The notes beneath the pieces are model-generated. The model had not been told where the DNA came from, made no database searches, and saw only the letters and a program-made list of their open reading frames with translations. The translations under genes were made by a program, and so were the position numbers. Shown here piece after piece: positions 51,801 through 62,340 of a stretch of 64,000 nt of DNA. The DNA lies in assembly GCA_012845835.1 (NCBI GenBank), contig JABAKD010000006.1, forward strand, positions 3,420,506-3,484,505. The letters run 5' to 3'. This DNA is from Undaria pinnatifida (taxonomy: Eukaryota; Sar; Phaeophyceae; Laminariales; Alariaceae). The first letter of the stretch is position 1. Each line of letters begins with the position of its first letter.

Positions 51801-54800
51801 CGACACGCCCGCTCTGGGTTACTTAGACCGACAATACAAAAACGCAAAAACTACCCCCATTGGTTGAGTTTCGACGCCCCTTCCCCCCCACCCCATGCGG
51901 AATACGCTTCAGTTGTATCACCTCGACATGAAAAAAAATATCAACAGATACCCTCGGATAGCTGCACTGCTTTAACCCCCCCTCCCCGCCACCCCCCCTC
52001 GTTCGAAACGCCTCTGCTGGGTCACCTTGAACCGCTGCTGATACGACATCCCCATGATCATCGTATCCGCATCGGGAGCTGGCGGGCAAAAAAAAGGAAG
52101 GGGGCCAAGCATCACAAAGAAACGCGGCGGAGGGTGGCGGGAGGATGGATGGGCGGGTGAGGGCATGGATGGGTGGGCTAATGTGTGGGCCAATAGGTGG
52201 CGGGTGCACGGTATAACGGGTGGGTATGTGGATTCATGGTTAACCCGTTTGACATGATTGTCACCAAACGGTGTGCAACGGTATTCGTATTTATCGCCAA
52301 ACGGTGTGTAGCGGTTGCCGTGCTGGTCACCAAAAGGGACGTGAGTTTTCCCTTTTATCAAAAGAAGGCGAATGGGTGGGTGCACCGGGTAGTGGGTGGG
52401 TGGGCGTGGGTCACTATCCTTTTGACCTCATTATCACCGAGCCGTGTATAACGGGTGAGTAACGGTATTCGTACCTAGTCATGTGACAGTTTTCGTCTAG
52501 AAAGCAGCAACACATGGCGGGTAACGGTTTCCGGTATGCAACCGTGTCCGTTTCATCGCGAAAACGGTCGTACCTATCGCCACACGGCGTGTGCCGGCTT
52601 CCGCATTCCAAACGCCAAACGGGATACCTGCCATGTCGGTTTTTATAGATGTCGCCACTCGGTATGGAAAGATGTCCATACCTATTGCCAAACGGTGTGC
52701 AGCGGTTTTCGTGCTACAGCAGCTACCACGAGGTGTGTAACCGTTTCCCAATTCATCAAAAGTTTGGCACGGTTTTGAATTACCTCCAAACGGTATGTAA
52801 CGGTTATCGTACTAATAACCAAACGGCAAGACGGCGATGTGTAACGGCTTCCGTACATAACTGTCAACGGTGTTTAACGGTTTGGCATTTTTCAACAAAC
52901 TACGTGTAACGGTTTTTTCGTGCTTGTCGCTAAGTGGTACGTGATGGTTTTCGTATTAATCGCCAACTGGTGGGTAGCTGCTTCCGGTACTGGTACTGCC
53001 GATACGTGACGGGTTTTGTAGTTGAAGCCACAAACAGGGTGTAACGGATTTATTGTATATATCTACAAACGGTGTGTAATGGTTTTCGTTTACATCGCCA
53101 AACGTGTGTAACGGTTCACGTTTTTTTTTTTTACCCCCAAAAGGTGTGCAACGGTTTCGTAAAATTCACCAACGGTGTATAACCGGTAGTTATCGCTAAA
53201 CGGTTCGCCAAACGACGTGTAACGGTTGTCGTGTTACCGGTGATAACCCAATAGCCAAACGGTGTGTAACGGTTTCCATACATGAAGGCAAACAGTGTGC
53301 AGCGGTTTCGTGGACATATCAACAAACGGTGTGTAACGGTTTTTTCGTGCTTGCCGTCAAGCAAGCGATACGTAACGGTGTTCGAATGAATCACCAAGTG
53401 GTGTGTAACTGCTGTTTCCGGTCTGACAGTTTTCGTGGTTGTCGCCAAACAAGGTGTAACGGCTTTCGTTTATATTGTCAACCGGTATGTAACGTGTAAC
53501 GGCTCATGGGCTCATCACCAAAAAGTATGTAACGGCTCCGTATCTATCGCCAGACGGTGTTAATCAGTTAACGTTTTATCATGAAACGGTGTACCGGTAT
53601 AACGCTTGTCGCATTTATCGTGTAACGGTTTCCGATTTGGAACGGTTGTCGTAATTTCCGCCAAAAAAAGTGTAACTTTTTTCGTGTATGTCATTCAACG
53701 GTGTGTAACGGTTTTAGTATATGTCACCAAACGTGTGTAACGGCTGACGTATTTGTCGCCAAACGATGTGTAACGGTTAACGTATGTATCGCCAAACGGT
53801 GTGTGATGATTTTAGCATGTATCGCCGAACGTGTGTAACGGTTAACTTCATAGCCAAACGGTGGGAAACGGTTTCGTATTAGTCAACAAACGGCGCGGAA
53901 CGGTTAATTCGTGCTTGTTGCCAAATGGCACGTAACGGTGTTCATATGATATTAAACACCAAATGGTGAGATACTGTTTCCGGTATGTAACGGTCTTCGT
54001 ATTTGTCGCCAAACAGGGTGTAACGGGTTTCGTGTATATCGCCAAACGGTGTAACGGATATCGTCTGTATCACCAAACGGTGTGTAACGGTTGTCGTAGT
54101 TGTCGCCAAATGGCGTGTAACGTTTTCGTACGTCACAACGGTGTGTCACACGGTTGTCGTAGCGATAGCCAAATGATGTGTATCGGTAATCATATTTGTC
54201 GGGAACCGTTTTCCGGCGTGAAACGGCTTGCGTAAGTGAAGGCAAACGTTTGTAACGTTTTCGAATAGACCACGTGCGGTAATGCGTAAAAAACAGAAGA
54301 AAAAAAAGCGAAGGGAGCACAGGTACTTTCCACACTGAATTCAAAAATGAACGATCGCGCTCCCGAGTCAAGCCAGTCGCGCACGTACGGCAGGTCTGTG
54401 CAGCGACAGATATCAGAGAAGAGGGACTATGTTGCGGACTACCGCCGTACTCTTCTGTGGTGCTCTACCACCGTCGCATCTGCAAACCACAAAGTCCGAT
54501 AACCAACGTCAAGAAGGGGGGCTACGCACGTGCCGGTCGCCTATTGCTGCAGCTTGCGTGTTTGCCACCTCTTCAGTCAAACGGACAGCAGAAAGCGCTG
54601 GAGCAAGCCTAGTGCACAACTTGAGGGATTTGCAAACCAAGTTCACATCAACCTGCAGCTACCCCCAGTTATGATGTCCGATCAACTCGAGGTGCGAACA
54701 AACCGCCGAATATTGGGCAAGGGGCCATGGTAGAGGGAGGGGATCACAGCCGAGTGTACCAAGTAACGAGGGATGGTCATGACTCGGCAAGCGTGGACAA

Positions 54801-57800
54801 TGAGGAGGAGTGGGTGCTGCGAAAAATAAGGCTGCGGATCTGGTGATTTTAAAAAAGGGGGTCTTCCACACGGCAATGGCGTTTTCGACGCGGGGGAGTT
54901 TCAAACATTTTTTCTTCCTGCCGACGCTGACACTTTCGGTGTCGTGTCCAGCTTGGCACACTACAACTGCGTGAGCTTGCTTGTGAGGGCTGCCCCACCG
55001 ACCGGTTGCTACAGTAGTTCTTTAACCCTGTCTCGACCCACTCCCAAATTCATTGGCTGGGGTTCGGCTTTTGACGTTGATGACAAACACGAAAACCGCT
55101 GCACACCGTTTGGCGATGAATACAAAATCCGTTACACCCCATTTGGCGCCAGATATTGCTCGAAAACCGTTGCATACGCGACACCGTTACACATCATTTG
55201 GATATAAATACGAAAACCGTTACATACCGGAAAACGTTACACAACACTTGGTAATACATACGAAAACCGTTGCACATCGTTTGGGGACTACTACCAAAAA
55301 TATTATAAACCGTTGGGTGATAAACAAAAAAAAAAGGAAAAAACCGTTACACACAGTTTGGGGTTAAATGCCAAAACCGTTACACCATTTAGTAACAAAT
55401 TCGAAAACAGCTGTACGTTGCACGCCGTTTGGCCATACAGAAACCGTTACACCCCATTTACGGCCAAATACTGCTCGAAAACCATTGCATACGCAAAACC
55501 GTTACACATCATTGGATAAATGTGAAAACCGTTACATGCCGTTTTGTGACAACCACGAAAACCGTTACATACCGGAAACCGATACACACCACTTGGTAAT
55601 ACATACGAAAACCTTTGCACACCGTTTGATGAAAAACACGAAAACCGTTACACACCGCATGATGAAAAATACGAAAACGGTGACACCGTTTGGGGTTAAA
55701 TACCAAAACCGTTACACCATTTGCTCACAAATACGAAAACCGCTGCACGCCGTTTGGCGATGTATACAGAAGCCGTTACACCACATTTGGCGCCAAAATA
55801 ATGCTCGAAAACAATTGCATACGTGAAACCGTTACATATCATTGGAAACTGGAATACAACTACGAAAACCGTTACATATCATTGGAAACTAGAATATAAT
55901 ACGAAAACCGTTACATACCGTTTGGTGACAATCACGGAAACCGTTACATACCGGATACCGTTACACACCATTTGGCAGTAAGTAAGAAAAACGTTGCACA
56001 CCGTTTGGCAACTACTTCGAAAACCGTAATACACCGTTGCGTTATAAACAAGAAGCCGTCACATACCGTTTGGCGATGACTACCAAAACCGCTACCCACC
56101 CTTCGATGAAAATACAAGCAAAAAAAAACATTACACATCACCATTACACACCAACTGGGGTTAAATACCAAAACCCTTAAACCAGTTGGTGACAACATAC
56201 GAAAACCGCTGCACGCCGTTTGGCGATGTATACAGAAACCGTTACACCCCATTTGGCGCCAAATAATGTTCGAAAACCGTTACATACGCGAAACCGTTAC
56301 ACAGCATCTGGATATAACAAACGAAAACCGTTAGATAACGTTTGGTGACAATCACGAAACTCCTTCCATACCGTAAACCGTCACACACCGTTTGGCGATG
56401 ACTAGGAAAACCATTACACACCGATTGATGAAAAAAACAAAAACCGTTGCAGGGGTTAAATACCAAAACCGGTACACCATTTGGCGGCAAATAAGAAAGC
56501 CGCTGCCCGCCGTTTGGCGATATATACAAAAGCCGTTACACCCCATTTGGCGTCAAATAATATAAGAAAACCGTTGTACGCCCGCAACCTTTTACATACC
56601 ATATGGAAATAAATACAAGAACCATTACGCACCGTTTGGTGACAATCCCGAAAACCGTTACACACCATTCGATAATGAATAAGAAAACCATTATACACCC
56701 TTGGGTTACAAACAAGAAAACCGTTACACACCGTGTGGCAATCACTAGGAAAACCGTTACACGCCGTTTAATGAAAAATACGAAAAACCGTTACACAACG
56801 CTTGGCATTTAATACCAAAACCGTTACACCATTTGGTGACAAATACCGACCGAGAACTTCCGCGCTTTCTCACATGCTGCTGCTTCCTGCCGTCGGAAGC
56901 TAGGTAGGAGCGAGGCCTGCGCCCCATCTGTCTTCTTTTCGTTCGCTTGCCAGAACCGCCATCCTGCGGCACCGTCGCTCGGTGCTTCGGGGTCACCCTC
57001 TTCTGCCTGGGCAGGTTAAGGTGGGCTTGGGTTAGGGTGGTGGGGGTGTGTGCGTGTGTGGAGCAGCCGTACTCGCAGGTGTTGCTCACATTGCCGCTAC
57101 TGTATTGTTTCTGATATGCCAGGTATCTCGTACCATGTAATCAAAAGGGCATCAAAATCAGACCCGTACTACAGCAGTATGGAAACCCCAACAATGGCTT
57201 CTTGTAGTTGCTGCTGATGGAGACGCTGGTGGGTGGGTGGGCGCGGGGAGGGGGGGCAGTTAGGTGTTTGCTGTTGTTATCGCTGTCATCGTTGTCGCTG
57301 TTGCGGCCGTTTGTCCTCCATTATTCTGCTATTCCCAATCCTGCCTACTCGTGCGAGATGCGGTAAACACCTCACACCCACGCTTCGTGCTGCGATTCTT
57401 CCTGTAGAGAACACAAGCCCTGCTGCCACAAACATGATTATAAGCTGACCTTCGTGAAATCGCCTTGTTCACCCTTGTACTAACTAGAGCTAAGGGGAGT
57501 CATCGACCAATATTCTTCATGAAGATATCGATAATCTGTAGCACGAGGGATCGAATCGTCGCACACAGCTAGCAGGAGCGAGTTTCGACGAAATGCTCCA
57601 TTTCACAGCTGACAGGTATTTCATGTTTTCATTTTTTTTACTGAAACATACAGAGATTCCTCAACGACATAACCTGATACCAAAAAAGACCTCGGCCTGG
57701 ATCCTACCGATACCCATTTCCCCAACCAAAAACGCCTCCCGCGCCACTGCTACTGCGACTTCTATCGACATCATGTTGTACACGAAAAAAATGTGGTCTG

Positions 57801-59849
57801 CTCGTTTCATACGAAGAACTCACGGCTGACGTCCTTGAAATATTCTTAAAAAATACTCAGTATGATAGATCGGGACTGATCATCCCGTAGTAGCATATCA
57901 TGCAGCTTTCAAAGATTAGTGTAGACCCCTACTTAATCGAACTCACAGCTGACGTGTTTAGAACAATACTAAATACAGCATACTTTTTAACGTAAACTTG
58001 AAAAAAAAATCAAACGTACTGCCTGTACTGGATTCCAGAACGAACAATTACGCCGGTACTCCATCGAAAAAAGGGGGCGGAAAAGAACAAAAAAATACAA
58101 CACAGAAACAAAGCAGAAAGCTCGATCTTCATTTCTCTCTCGACTTTCCATTTCCATATGAAAGGTACATCCTCATATGCTGGTGTTCACGTTCCTGTTT
58201 TGATGAATCTCACTTTGCCTTTTCATCTTCTGGACAAGCCGTAGTCACGGGTGGGTGTCGTCTCGTTCCCCACCCGGTACGTGCCTTCATTTGTATCGCG
58301 CAGAGTATTCAGAATTTCCCTTGCTTATAGATTTTTAACGATTTTTGCTGGCTAATGCTCTCGCGCTTTCGGCAACGGAAGAAGACACAAGCAAAAAAAC
58401 CTGCGCGAATAATAGCATGCACCACCTGAGAACCAGGTAATGATCCCTCATAACCCCGAACCCACCCAGCTTGGGAATTATTGTCGCCTATGATACTCAT
58501 TACTCACGCACACCGGTATCTAGTCGGCAACGCTAACAGCACCGTCGACGAGATGTGGCATTGGTCGCCCCCCAAAAAGCCGTTGGCTGTCAGTGGAAAC
58601 CCTCAGACAATGCTTCCGAGCAATGACGCTATTAATAGGAGACCTGTTCATCAAGGAAAAACGTGCATGCCACCAAGAGTGCAGGCTCGACTGTTCCCCA
58701 CTAAAGTCTAGTATTTTGGCCTCCGTAAGGGGAAGTTGTTGCCTGTCAAGGGATGAACGCTGCCTCTTGACATATTTGCTTCTCTGTGAGGGACACCAAA
58801 ACACAAAAAAACACAAACCACAAAATACCGATTGAACGTACGTCGAATTTTGCTTCTTAGGGGGCGCGGAGCAGCTGCAAGCTGCATGGCTGCATCCTCT
58901 ACTGGGATGACAGAAGACACGGTTGTGCAAAGGATACCACCGAAAAAGCTCGTATTACACAGGACTGTGGGTTAGCTGGGCTTCATGGCTAATAAAAGTG
59001 AGGCTCACGGAGGGTTACGGTTATCTACTGACTCTGTCTGCGGCGAGCAGCTTCTAGTTCAGCGGCGGGGACATGGGAATATACATCAAGGCAACTGATG
59101 CGGAGACGGAGACGGAAACGGAGATACAGGGTGCCTACCGCTGCTACTAATAAGAGGTACGAGTACCACCGCTGCGCGTGCATGCGATGATACCCGGTGT
59201 TGCCGCTATTCCAGGACGCCTTGGGTAAGTAGTGATGGGTGCTGCGTGCTGAGCGCAGAGGTACAGACGTACCAACCTTCCGCGCAGGTAAATAATTGGC
59301 CGCCAGCACCTGTTTCAGTACGCCCGCACGCACAACGCCTACACCATGCGCCACCGACTACCATCGGAAAGAGGGACGTAGCTTCTAATGCCGAGCGGCG
59401 GAAACAGGGAAGGTACACACCAGCAACTGCTGTCGAGCCTAGGCGTGCCCGCAGCTATGTACCACCGCGCTGAGCTTGCGTGCTGCTGCGGCTGCCGCCG
59501 CTATTCCAACACTTGGCCGCAAAGATGCCAGAGGAGACGACAGCAGTTTTACGTGCCATCAGTTACAACGTTCTCAAAAAGGATATCCACATTTTGTACA
59601 CTAAACCTGGTATATTACGTCCAGACCAAAGTCGGTCACAGACCATCTGGCGTAAAACCACGTCTGTCTCCTGGCATCTTTGCTGGATAGGCCTGATTGA
59701 GGTCACCCGATATCCCAAAGCCAAACTCCCCGAGCCCTGACTTCATATCGCCTCACCTCCTTGGAGTCTTGCATGTCCGTGTACCACTGTCCGAAGCCTG
59801 TTGAGGCCTTCGTACCCCCAACTCCGAGCCCGGTCAACCCCTGCATCAT
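45871..59849 (-). CDS. SFT2-family Golgi vesicle-transport membrane protein
   Basis: Five exons in transcript order: 59849-59757, 57006-56847, 52078-52026, 51300-51151 and 46077-45871. All four introns are GT-AG and the phases agree, giving 663 nt and 220 residues. The cytosolic N-terminus (1-102) contains QWYTDMQDSKE, DGAAGWRFWQ and MSYQQRFK. Four membrane segments follow: GFVVALLLSVVFFALAFFI (103-121), KFALTFTLGSFFFMGSFAML (about 132-151), one at about 170-187 and one at about 190-210. LARDRLPFSLAYL and ALAWYFLSFVPGG are characteristic of the SFT2 domain, which acts in endosome-to-Golgi traffic. The gene is stretched over 14 kb. Intron 3 holds the inverted minisatellite and intron 4 the copia insertion. 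The stop lies at 45873-45871, inside what would otherwise be a good GTGAGT donor, so a further short exon is possible. Exon 1 and the first ATG are the least certain parts. Confidence 0.8.
46100..46800. repeat. TTAGGG-like degenerate tract with exon-edge copies
   Basis: Many GGGTTAGGG/GGGCTAGGG/GGTTAAGG units at 46105-46270 and 46500-46795, with a 15-G run near 46494. They flank degenerate copies of the SFT2 terminal exon. Confidence 0.6.
46272..46595 (-). pseudogene. Three degenerate copies of the 5' edge of the SFT2 terminal exon
   Basis: Copies at 46272-46356, 46364-46485 and 46553-46595 repeat GAGGCAAGCGT, the AAGCGATCTCGCG block, and CGAATGTCCCTGGTTAGC, which is the acceptor region. The true exon is 45871-46077. 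Confidence 0.75.
47262..47417 (-). repeat. Interspersed repeat, copy 3, left part (split by copia insertion)
   Basis: Inverted relative to 3139-3451. AAAGGTGCGCAAGTCCG and the TTCCAGTAGGATACAAC end align to the inverse of positions 3450-3295. The matching remainder resumes at 50921 after the LTR element. Confidence 0.8.
47418..47666 (+). repeat. 5' LTR of the copia element
   Basis: 249 bp. It carries an internal duplication of GACAGGCAGCTTCGATGCCT absent from the 3' LTR. The rest is about 90 percent identical by eye to 50704-50920. Confidence 0.85.
47671..48819 (+). pseudogene. copia gag region (frameshifted)
   Basis: The first frame 47671-48078 starts MSQSGSVDSES and contains FRKGYSPFNGDLNQYHGW, a gag-like opening. 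It stops, and similarity continues in another frame (48093-48452) with ELRRICVELG and FFRALPDSQYESLK. A third frame (to 48819) is Arg/Asn-rich and ends near YCRNSTERGWHDCPVR, which resembles a CCHC knuckle lacking its second Cys. At least two frameshifts are needed, so it is not functional as written. Confidence 0.75.
48820..49416 (+). pseudogene. copia aspartic protease region
   Basis: The open frame has the active-site motif FIDTAASNHMV (Asp codon at 49063), then VRGSCSVTAARTKGTLAFGV, VEVSILPNLGASVFSVGAL and EKGEKLDLM. This is the order found in copia proteases. It loses the frame after about 49370. Confidence 0.8.
49371..50156 (+). pseudogene. copia pre-integrase fragment fused to repeat-rich sequence
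   Basis: It starts with TEYPRTFVLRILLNGQDKSR and CHPRMDPCRPRAMKQLAKEL, resembling a GAG-pre-integrase domain whose His/Cys pattern is damaged. The integrase core does not follow. Instead there are two copies of HGSAEL.TGKG and three of LSTEDT. This marks a large internal deletion. Confidence 0.7.
50270..50504 (+). pseudogene. copia RNase H C-terminal fragment
   Basis: HMDVKCYHIRSFFASSVADA, then QKADILTKCLGAQKF and LMLLGE with a stop at 50504. This matches the end of copia polyproteins (HIDVKYHHVR...ADILTK.L). Confidence 0.8.
50704..50920 (+). repeat. 3' LTR of the copia element
   Basis: 217 bp. It pairs with 47418-47666 and its first base is mutated (CG instead of TG). Confidence 0.85.
50921..51083 (-). 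repeat. Interspersed repeat, copy 3, right part
   Basis: CACTCTTCATGCGACCCGCC onward is the inverse of 3288-3140 and continues copy 3 after the copia insertion. It ends about 70 bp from SFT2 exon 51151-51300. Confidence 0.8.
51687..51935 (-). pseudogene. Three degenerate copies of the donor edge of SFT2 exon 52026-52078
   Basis: The sequence around the exon 3 donor (GAAACGCCTCTGCTGGGTCA then CCTTGA on the plus strand) recurs at 51687-51725, 51806-51840 and 51894-51935, about 90-120 bp apart, between C-rich tracts. Confidence 0.65.
52245..54250 (+). repeat. Minisatellite array, plus orientation
   Basis: About fifty imperfect units with core CAAACGGTGTGTAACGGTTT, often followed by TCGTATTTATCGC. 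Unit spacing is commonly 33-34 bp but ranges to about 50. The core AACGGTT resembles a MYB-type site. It lies in SFT2 intron 3. Open frames across it are artefacts. Confidence 0.9.
55080..56840 (-). repeat. Minisatellite array, inverted orientation
   Basis: The same unit as 52245-54250 in reverse complement (AACCGTTACACACCGTTTGG, then CGATAAATACGAA). The two arrays face each other across an 830-bp spacer (54251-55079) with no recognised gene. The array ends 7 bp from SFT2 exon 56847-57006. Confidence 0.9.
57007..59756. other. SFT2 intron 1, no further gene recognised
   Basis: Mixed DNA. A block near 57900-57960 (CATGCAGCTTTCAAAGAT then CTCACAGCTGACGTG) recurs in diverged form at 11550-11600, and inverted near 30150, so it is an old repeat. 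CTATTAATAG lies at 58629. The minus stretch around 57700-57780 could encode MMSIEVAVAVAREAFLVGEM but lacks good splice signals. Confidence 0.5.
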
Positions 59850-60890
59850 GGTTTTTTATCGTATTTGCTGCTGTTTTTGCGATAGAGGAGCGGGTAAAGT
59901 AAGCAAAGCTTCGCCGATCGGGCCCTGTAATGAATGCACTTGCTTCCTCGCCCGTTCCTGACGTGTTATGTAGGTTTCTAGTGTCGCTCCTTTACTGCTT
60001 AGTTCCCAGCTGAGTGCCAGGCCTTCCTTAGAACAGCTTCTTTCTTCGAGAATAACTCAACACTCCCAACACTCTAGCGCTCAAGGAGGGTTTCTAACAT
60101 GTTCGCGGGGATTTGTTTTTCGGGGACGTTTCGAGTGAGTTTCACGCCAGGCTGAGTGGATCGAGCAACACCTCTCACGGACAGCCGCTGTTTCAGAAGG
60201 TATGACCCATTTCCCGCCCTGTCTGCGCCGAAGCGTGTTGAAGGTACATATAGTGATGTGTTGCTCAACCGTCCATCTTCGGAAGGGGGCGTTGGTCGAT
60301 AATATGACCCGGGCAACCCGAGCGAGTTTTCGTAAAATGCGAAACACCTCCAAAATGCTCGTCGTGCTGAGAATACTGCCCGTGGGCACGGAGGTACTCC
60401 GTGCTATTGCTAGTACTCTGATACTGCATGCTGGGATGCGACTTCATAACGCAGCCGTGCAACGGGCCTTGCTGGTGGTGCGTCTCTGGCATGCCTCCCG
60501 ACCCCGAATATTGTTCACCGGTCAAGGCTTTTTGCGATACACACACAGAAATGCCGTACGAGTAGGTATACCAGGCGCATGATACACCGCACGGCAAGAT
60601 GCCAGCAACAGGAGCTCGACTACCGCCGTAGTCTTGCGCTGCAGTTACTGCTGCTAGGTTGCCCCACTGACTGCCTGTGGTGTACTGCTTGTATCACGGC
60701 AGGTGCTGGTATCTATGTACGGCATACCGACACCTGTCTCTGTGGCTAACAAGCCTGTAGTATAATAACCTCTTACATACCTGTGCGAGCATGTTTGTAC
60801 CATAGGTCCGAGATGTATGAGTAGGTGGAGAACTACGATATACATCAGTCATGCTGGCCCACGATCGCTGGTCAATGTTAATATTAATAG
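59850..60890. other. Intergenic region between divergent genes
   Basis: It lies upstream of SFT2. Open frames at 60202-60582 (plus) and 60265-60597 (minus) overlap and neither resembles a known protein. No promoter elements are resolved. Confidence 0.45.
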
Positions 60891-61490
60891 CAAGGACACG
60901 TGTGGTACGGGATGGGACCGTCTCGCCGTCGCAGGCGGATTTTTTTGGGTGTTTCCAACGGACGGATTGGGAAAAGGTTCCCCTTTGTTTACCGCGGGGT
61001 GGGAATGGGACGGGAATGTGGGAAGCCATTTGGTTGACAAGACGGGATAGGAGTCCGCGATTTATTGGTGGGACGGTACGGGACGGGATGAGGGAGCGGG
61101 TCGGGAAATCGGTTGAGAGAATAGTCGGGAAGGTCGGGAATGTGGTTGGAAAATCTGCCGGGGGGTATGGTCGGGAATGCTTGGATTAGTTCCGCGTGAG
61201 CCGCCGAAGCAGACCAACCGGCACCATCCAACTCCACAACTGCCATGCTTGCCATGCCTTGCGCGTGCACAAGGGGGGTGCGTGTGTTTCTACTGTAGTG
61301 TTTTTAGACCTCACAGCTCACATCGCCGCTCACCATTTCCTCCCCCCTCTTTTTTTGAAGTTTTGGAACAGGCAGTGGGAACGTAAGCCAAAGACGGGAA
61401 CGGTCGGGAAATCGCGGTCGGAAACGAAATATTACACGTTTTCTCGTTACCGTTCCCGTCCCGTCCCGACCTTTACCGTGCGTGCCCCTG
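60891..61490. mobile_element. TIR element with GGGACGGGA arms (hAT-like, decayed)
   Basis: The left end CAAGGACACGTGTGGTACGG and the inverse of the right end, CAGGGGCACGCACGGTAAAG, align. Both are followed by GGGACGGGA-type words. The interior (61190-61370) is unrelated. The flanks ATTAATAG and ATTTAATT are only loosely similar. Confidence 0.5.
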
Positions 61491-61590
61491 ATTTAATTGT
61501 AGGTACCTATTGCTGTAGACTGCAGCAGGCACGTTTCGCACTTGATGATTTCAGATGTGCTCCCATGTTTTGAAGACAAAAAATATAATA

Positions 61591-61609
61591 CTTGGGGTTA
61601 GGGTTAGTT
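61591..61609 (+). repeat. Short TTAGGG-like tract
   Basis: GGGGTTAGGGTTAG beside the tail of the inverted SINE-like copy. Confidence 0.5.
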
Positions 61610-61624
61610 GTGTTTGACTATTTT

Positions 61625-61805
61625 GCTGTACCCAAGGGGTTGTTGTTGTTGTTCTCACATTAACTCGCATAATTAAGTCAGTGGTCACAGGACAGGCTCC
61701 AGTCACTCTGGGGCTGAGGAATACCCCAGGGAAAAACACAAACCAAAGGTGGTACACGCATATATCACAGCTGACGCAGTTCATGCCTCCACCAAAAACA
61801 TATAA
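61625..61805 (-). mobile_element. SINE-like element, inverted copy
   Basis: On the minus strand it reads TTGGTGGAGGCATGAACTGC, GTCAGCTGTGATATATGCG, TGTACCACCTTTGG, GAGCCTGTCCTGTGACCACT and TGTGAGAACAACAACAACC, matching 31950-32118 throughout. Confidence 0.7.
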
Positions 61806-61989
61806 AGTGAAATCGGGAGTCAGTCTACGATGTGCCAGGTCCATACTGGTGCATACGTCTCACTACTCGCGCCTGGAAAAACCGACTATACCGCTTGCCA
61901 CCCAAGAAAGACTACCACGTATACGAGTATATATTGCACGTATCATAGTACCTATCACTACGCATACGCACGACAGACGCAAGTCAATT

Positions 61990-62101
61990 GGGAAAAAAGA
62001 AACAAAGAAAAGAAAAGAAGATAAAGGAAAGGAAAGAAAAGACAAGAAAGCGAAAAAATCGAAAAAGGAAAGGAAAGAAAAGAAAAGACAAGACAGAAAG
62101 G
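61990..62101 (+). repeat. (AAAGA)n purine tract
   Basis: About 110 bp of AAAGA/AAAGG units. The Lys-rich frame across it is an artefact. It lies about 240 bp before mL41. Confidence 0.85.
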
Positions 62102-62340
62102 GGTAAATATTACTAAGCCCTTTAGAAATGCGCGTACACGCTTAAGAGACAGATTGCGTTGGAATTTGACTAGAGCATTTTGGAATTCCGACTAGACTTA
62201 CATGTGCAGGTTAACCCTTTTCCTATTGTATCATACCTTGAAATGTATCCCGCACTTATTCCAAGAATTTCCCTAAATATAAAAAACGTATGTGCAATTC
62301 GTGCTAAAGGGACCAAGCGGGGTAAAGGGAGCGCAACAGG

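Noticed and set aside
52245-56840. A CRISPR-like regular repeat array
   Set aside because: Units vary in sequence and spacing, there are no unique spacers, the arrays are inverted to each other and the context is eukaryotic.
60202-60597. Overlapping plus and minus open frames as genes
   Set aside because: Neither resembles a protein family; a faint resemblance of the minus frame to the LINE 3' tail was too weak to claim.
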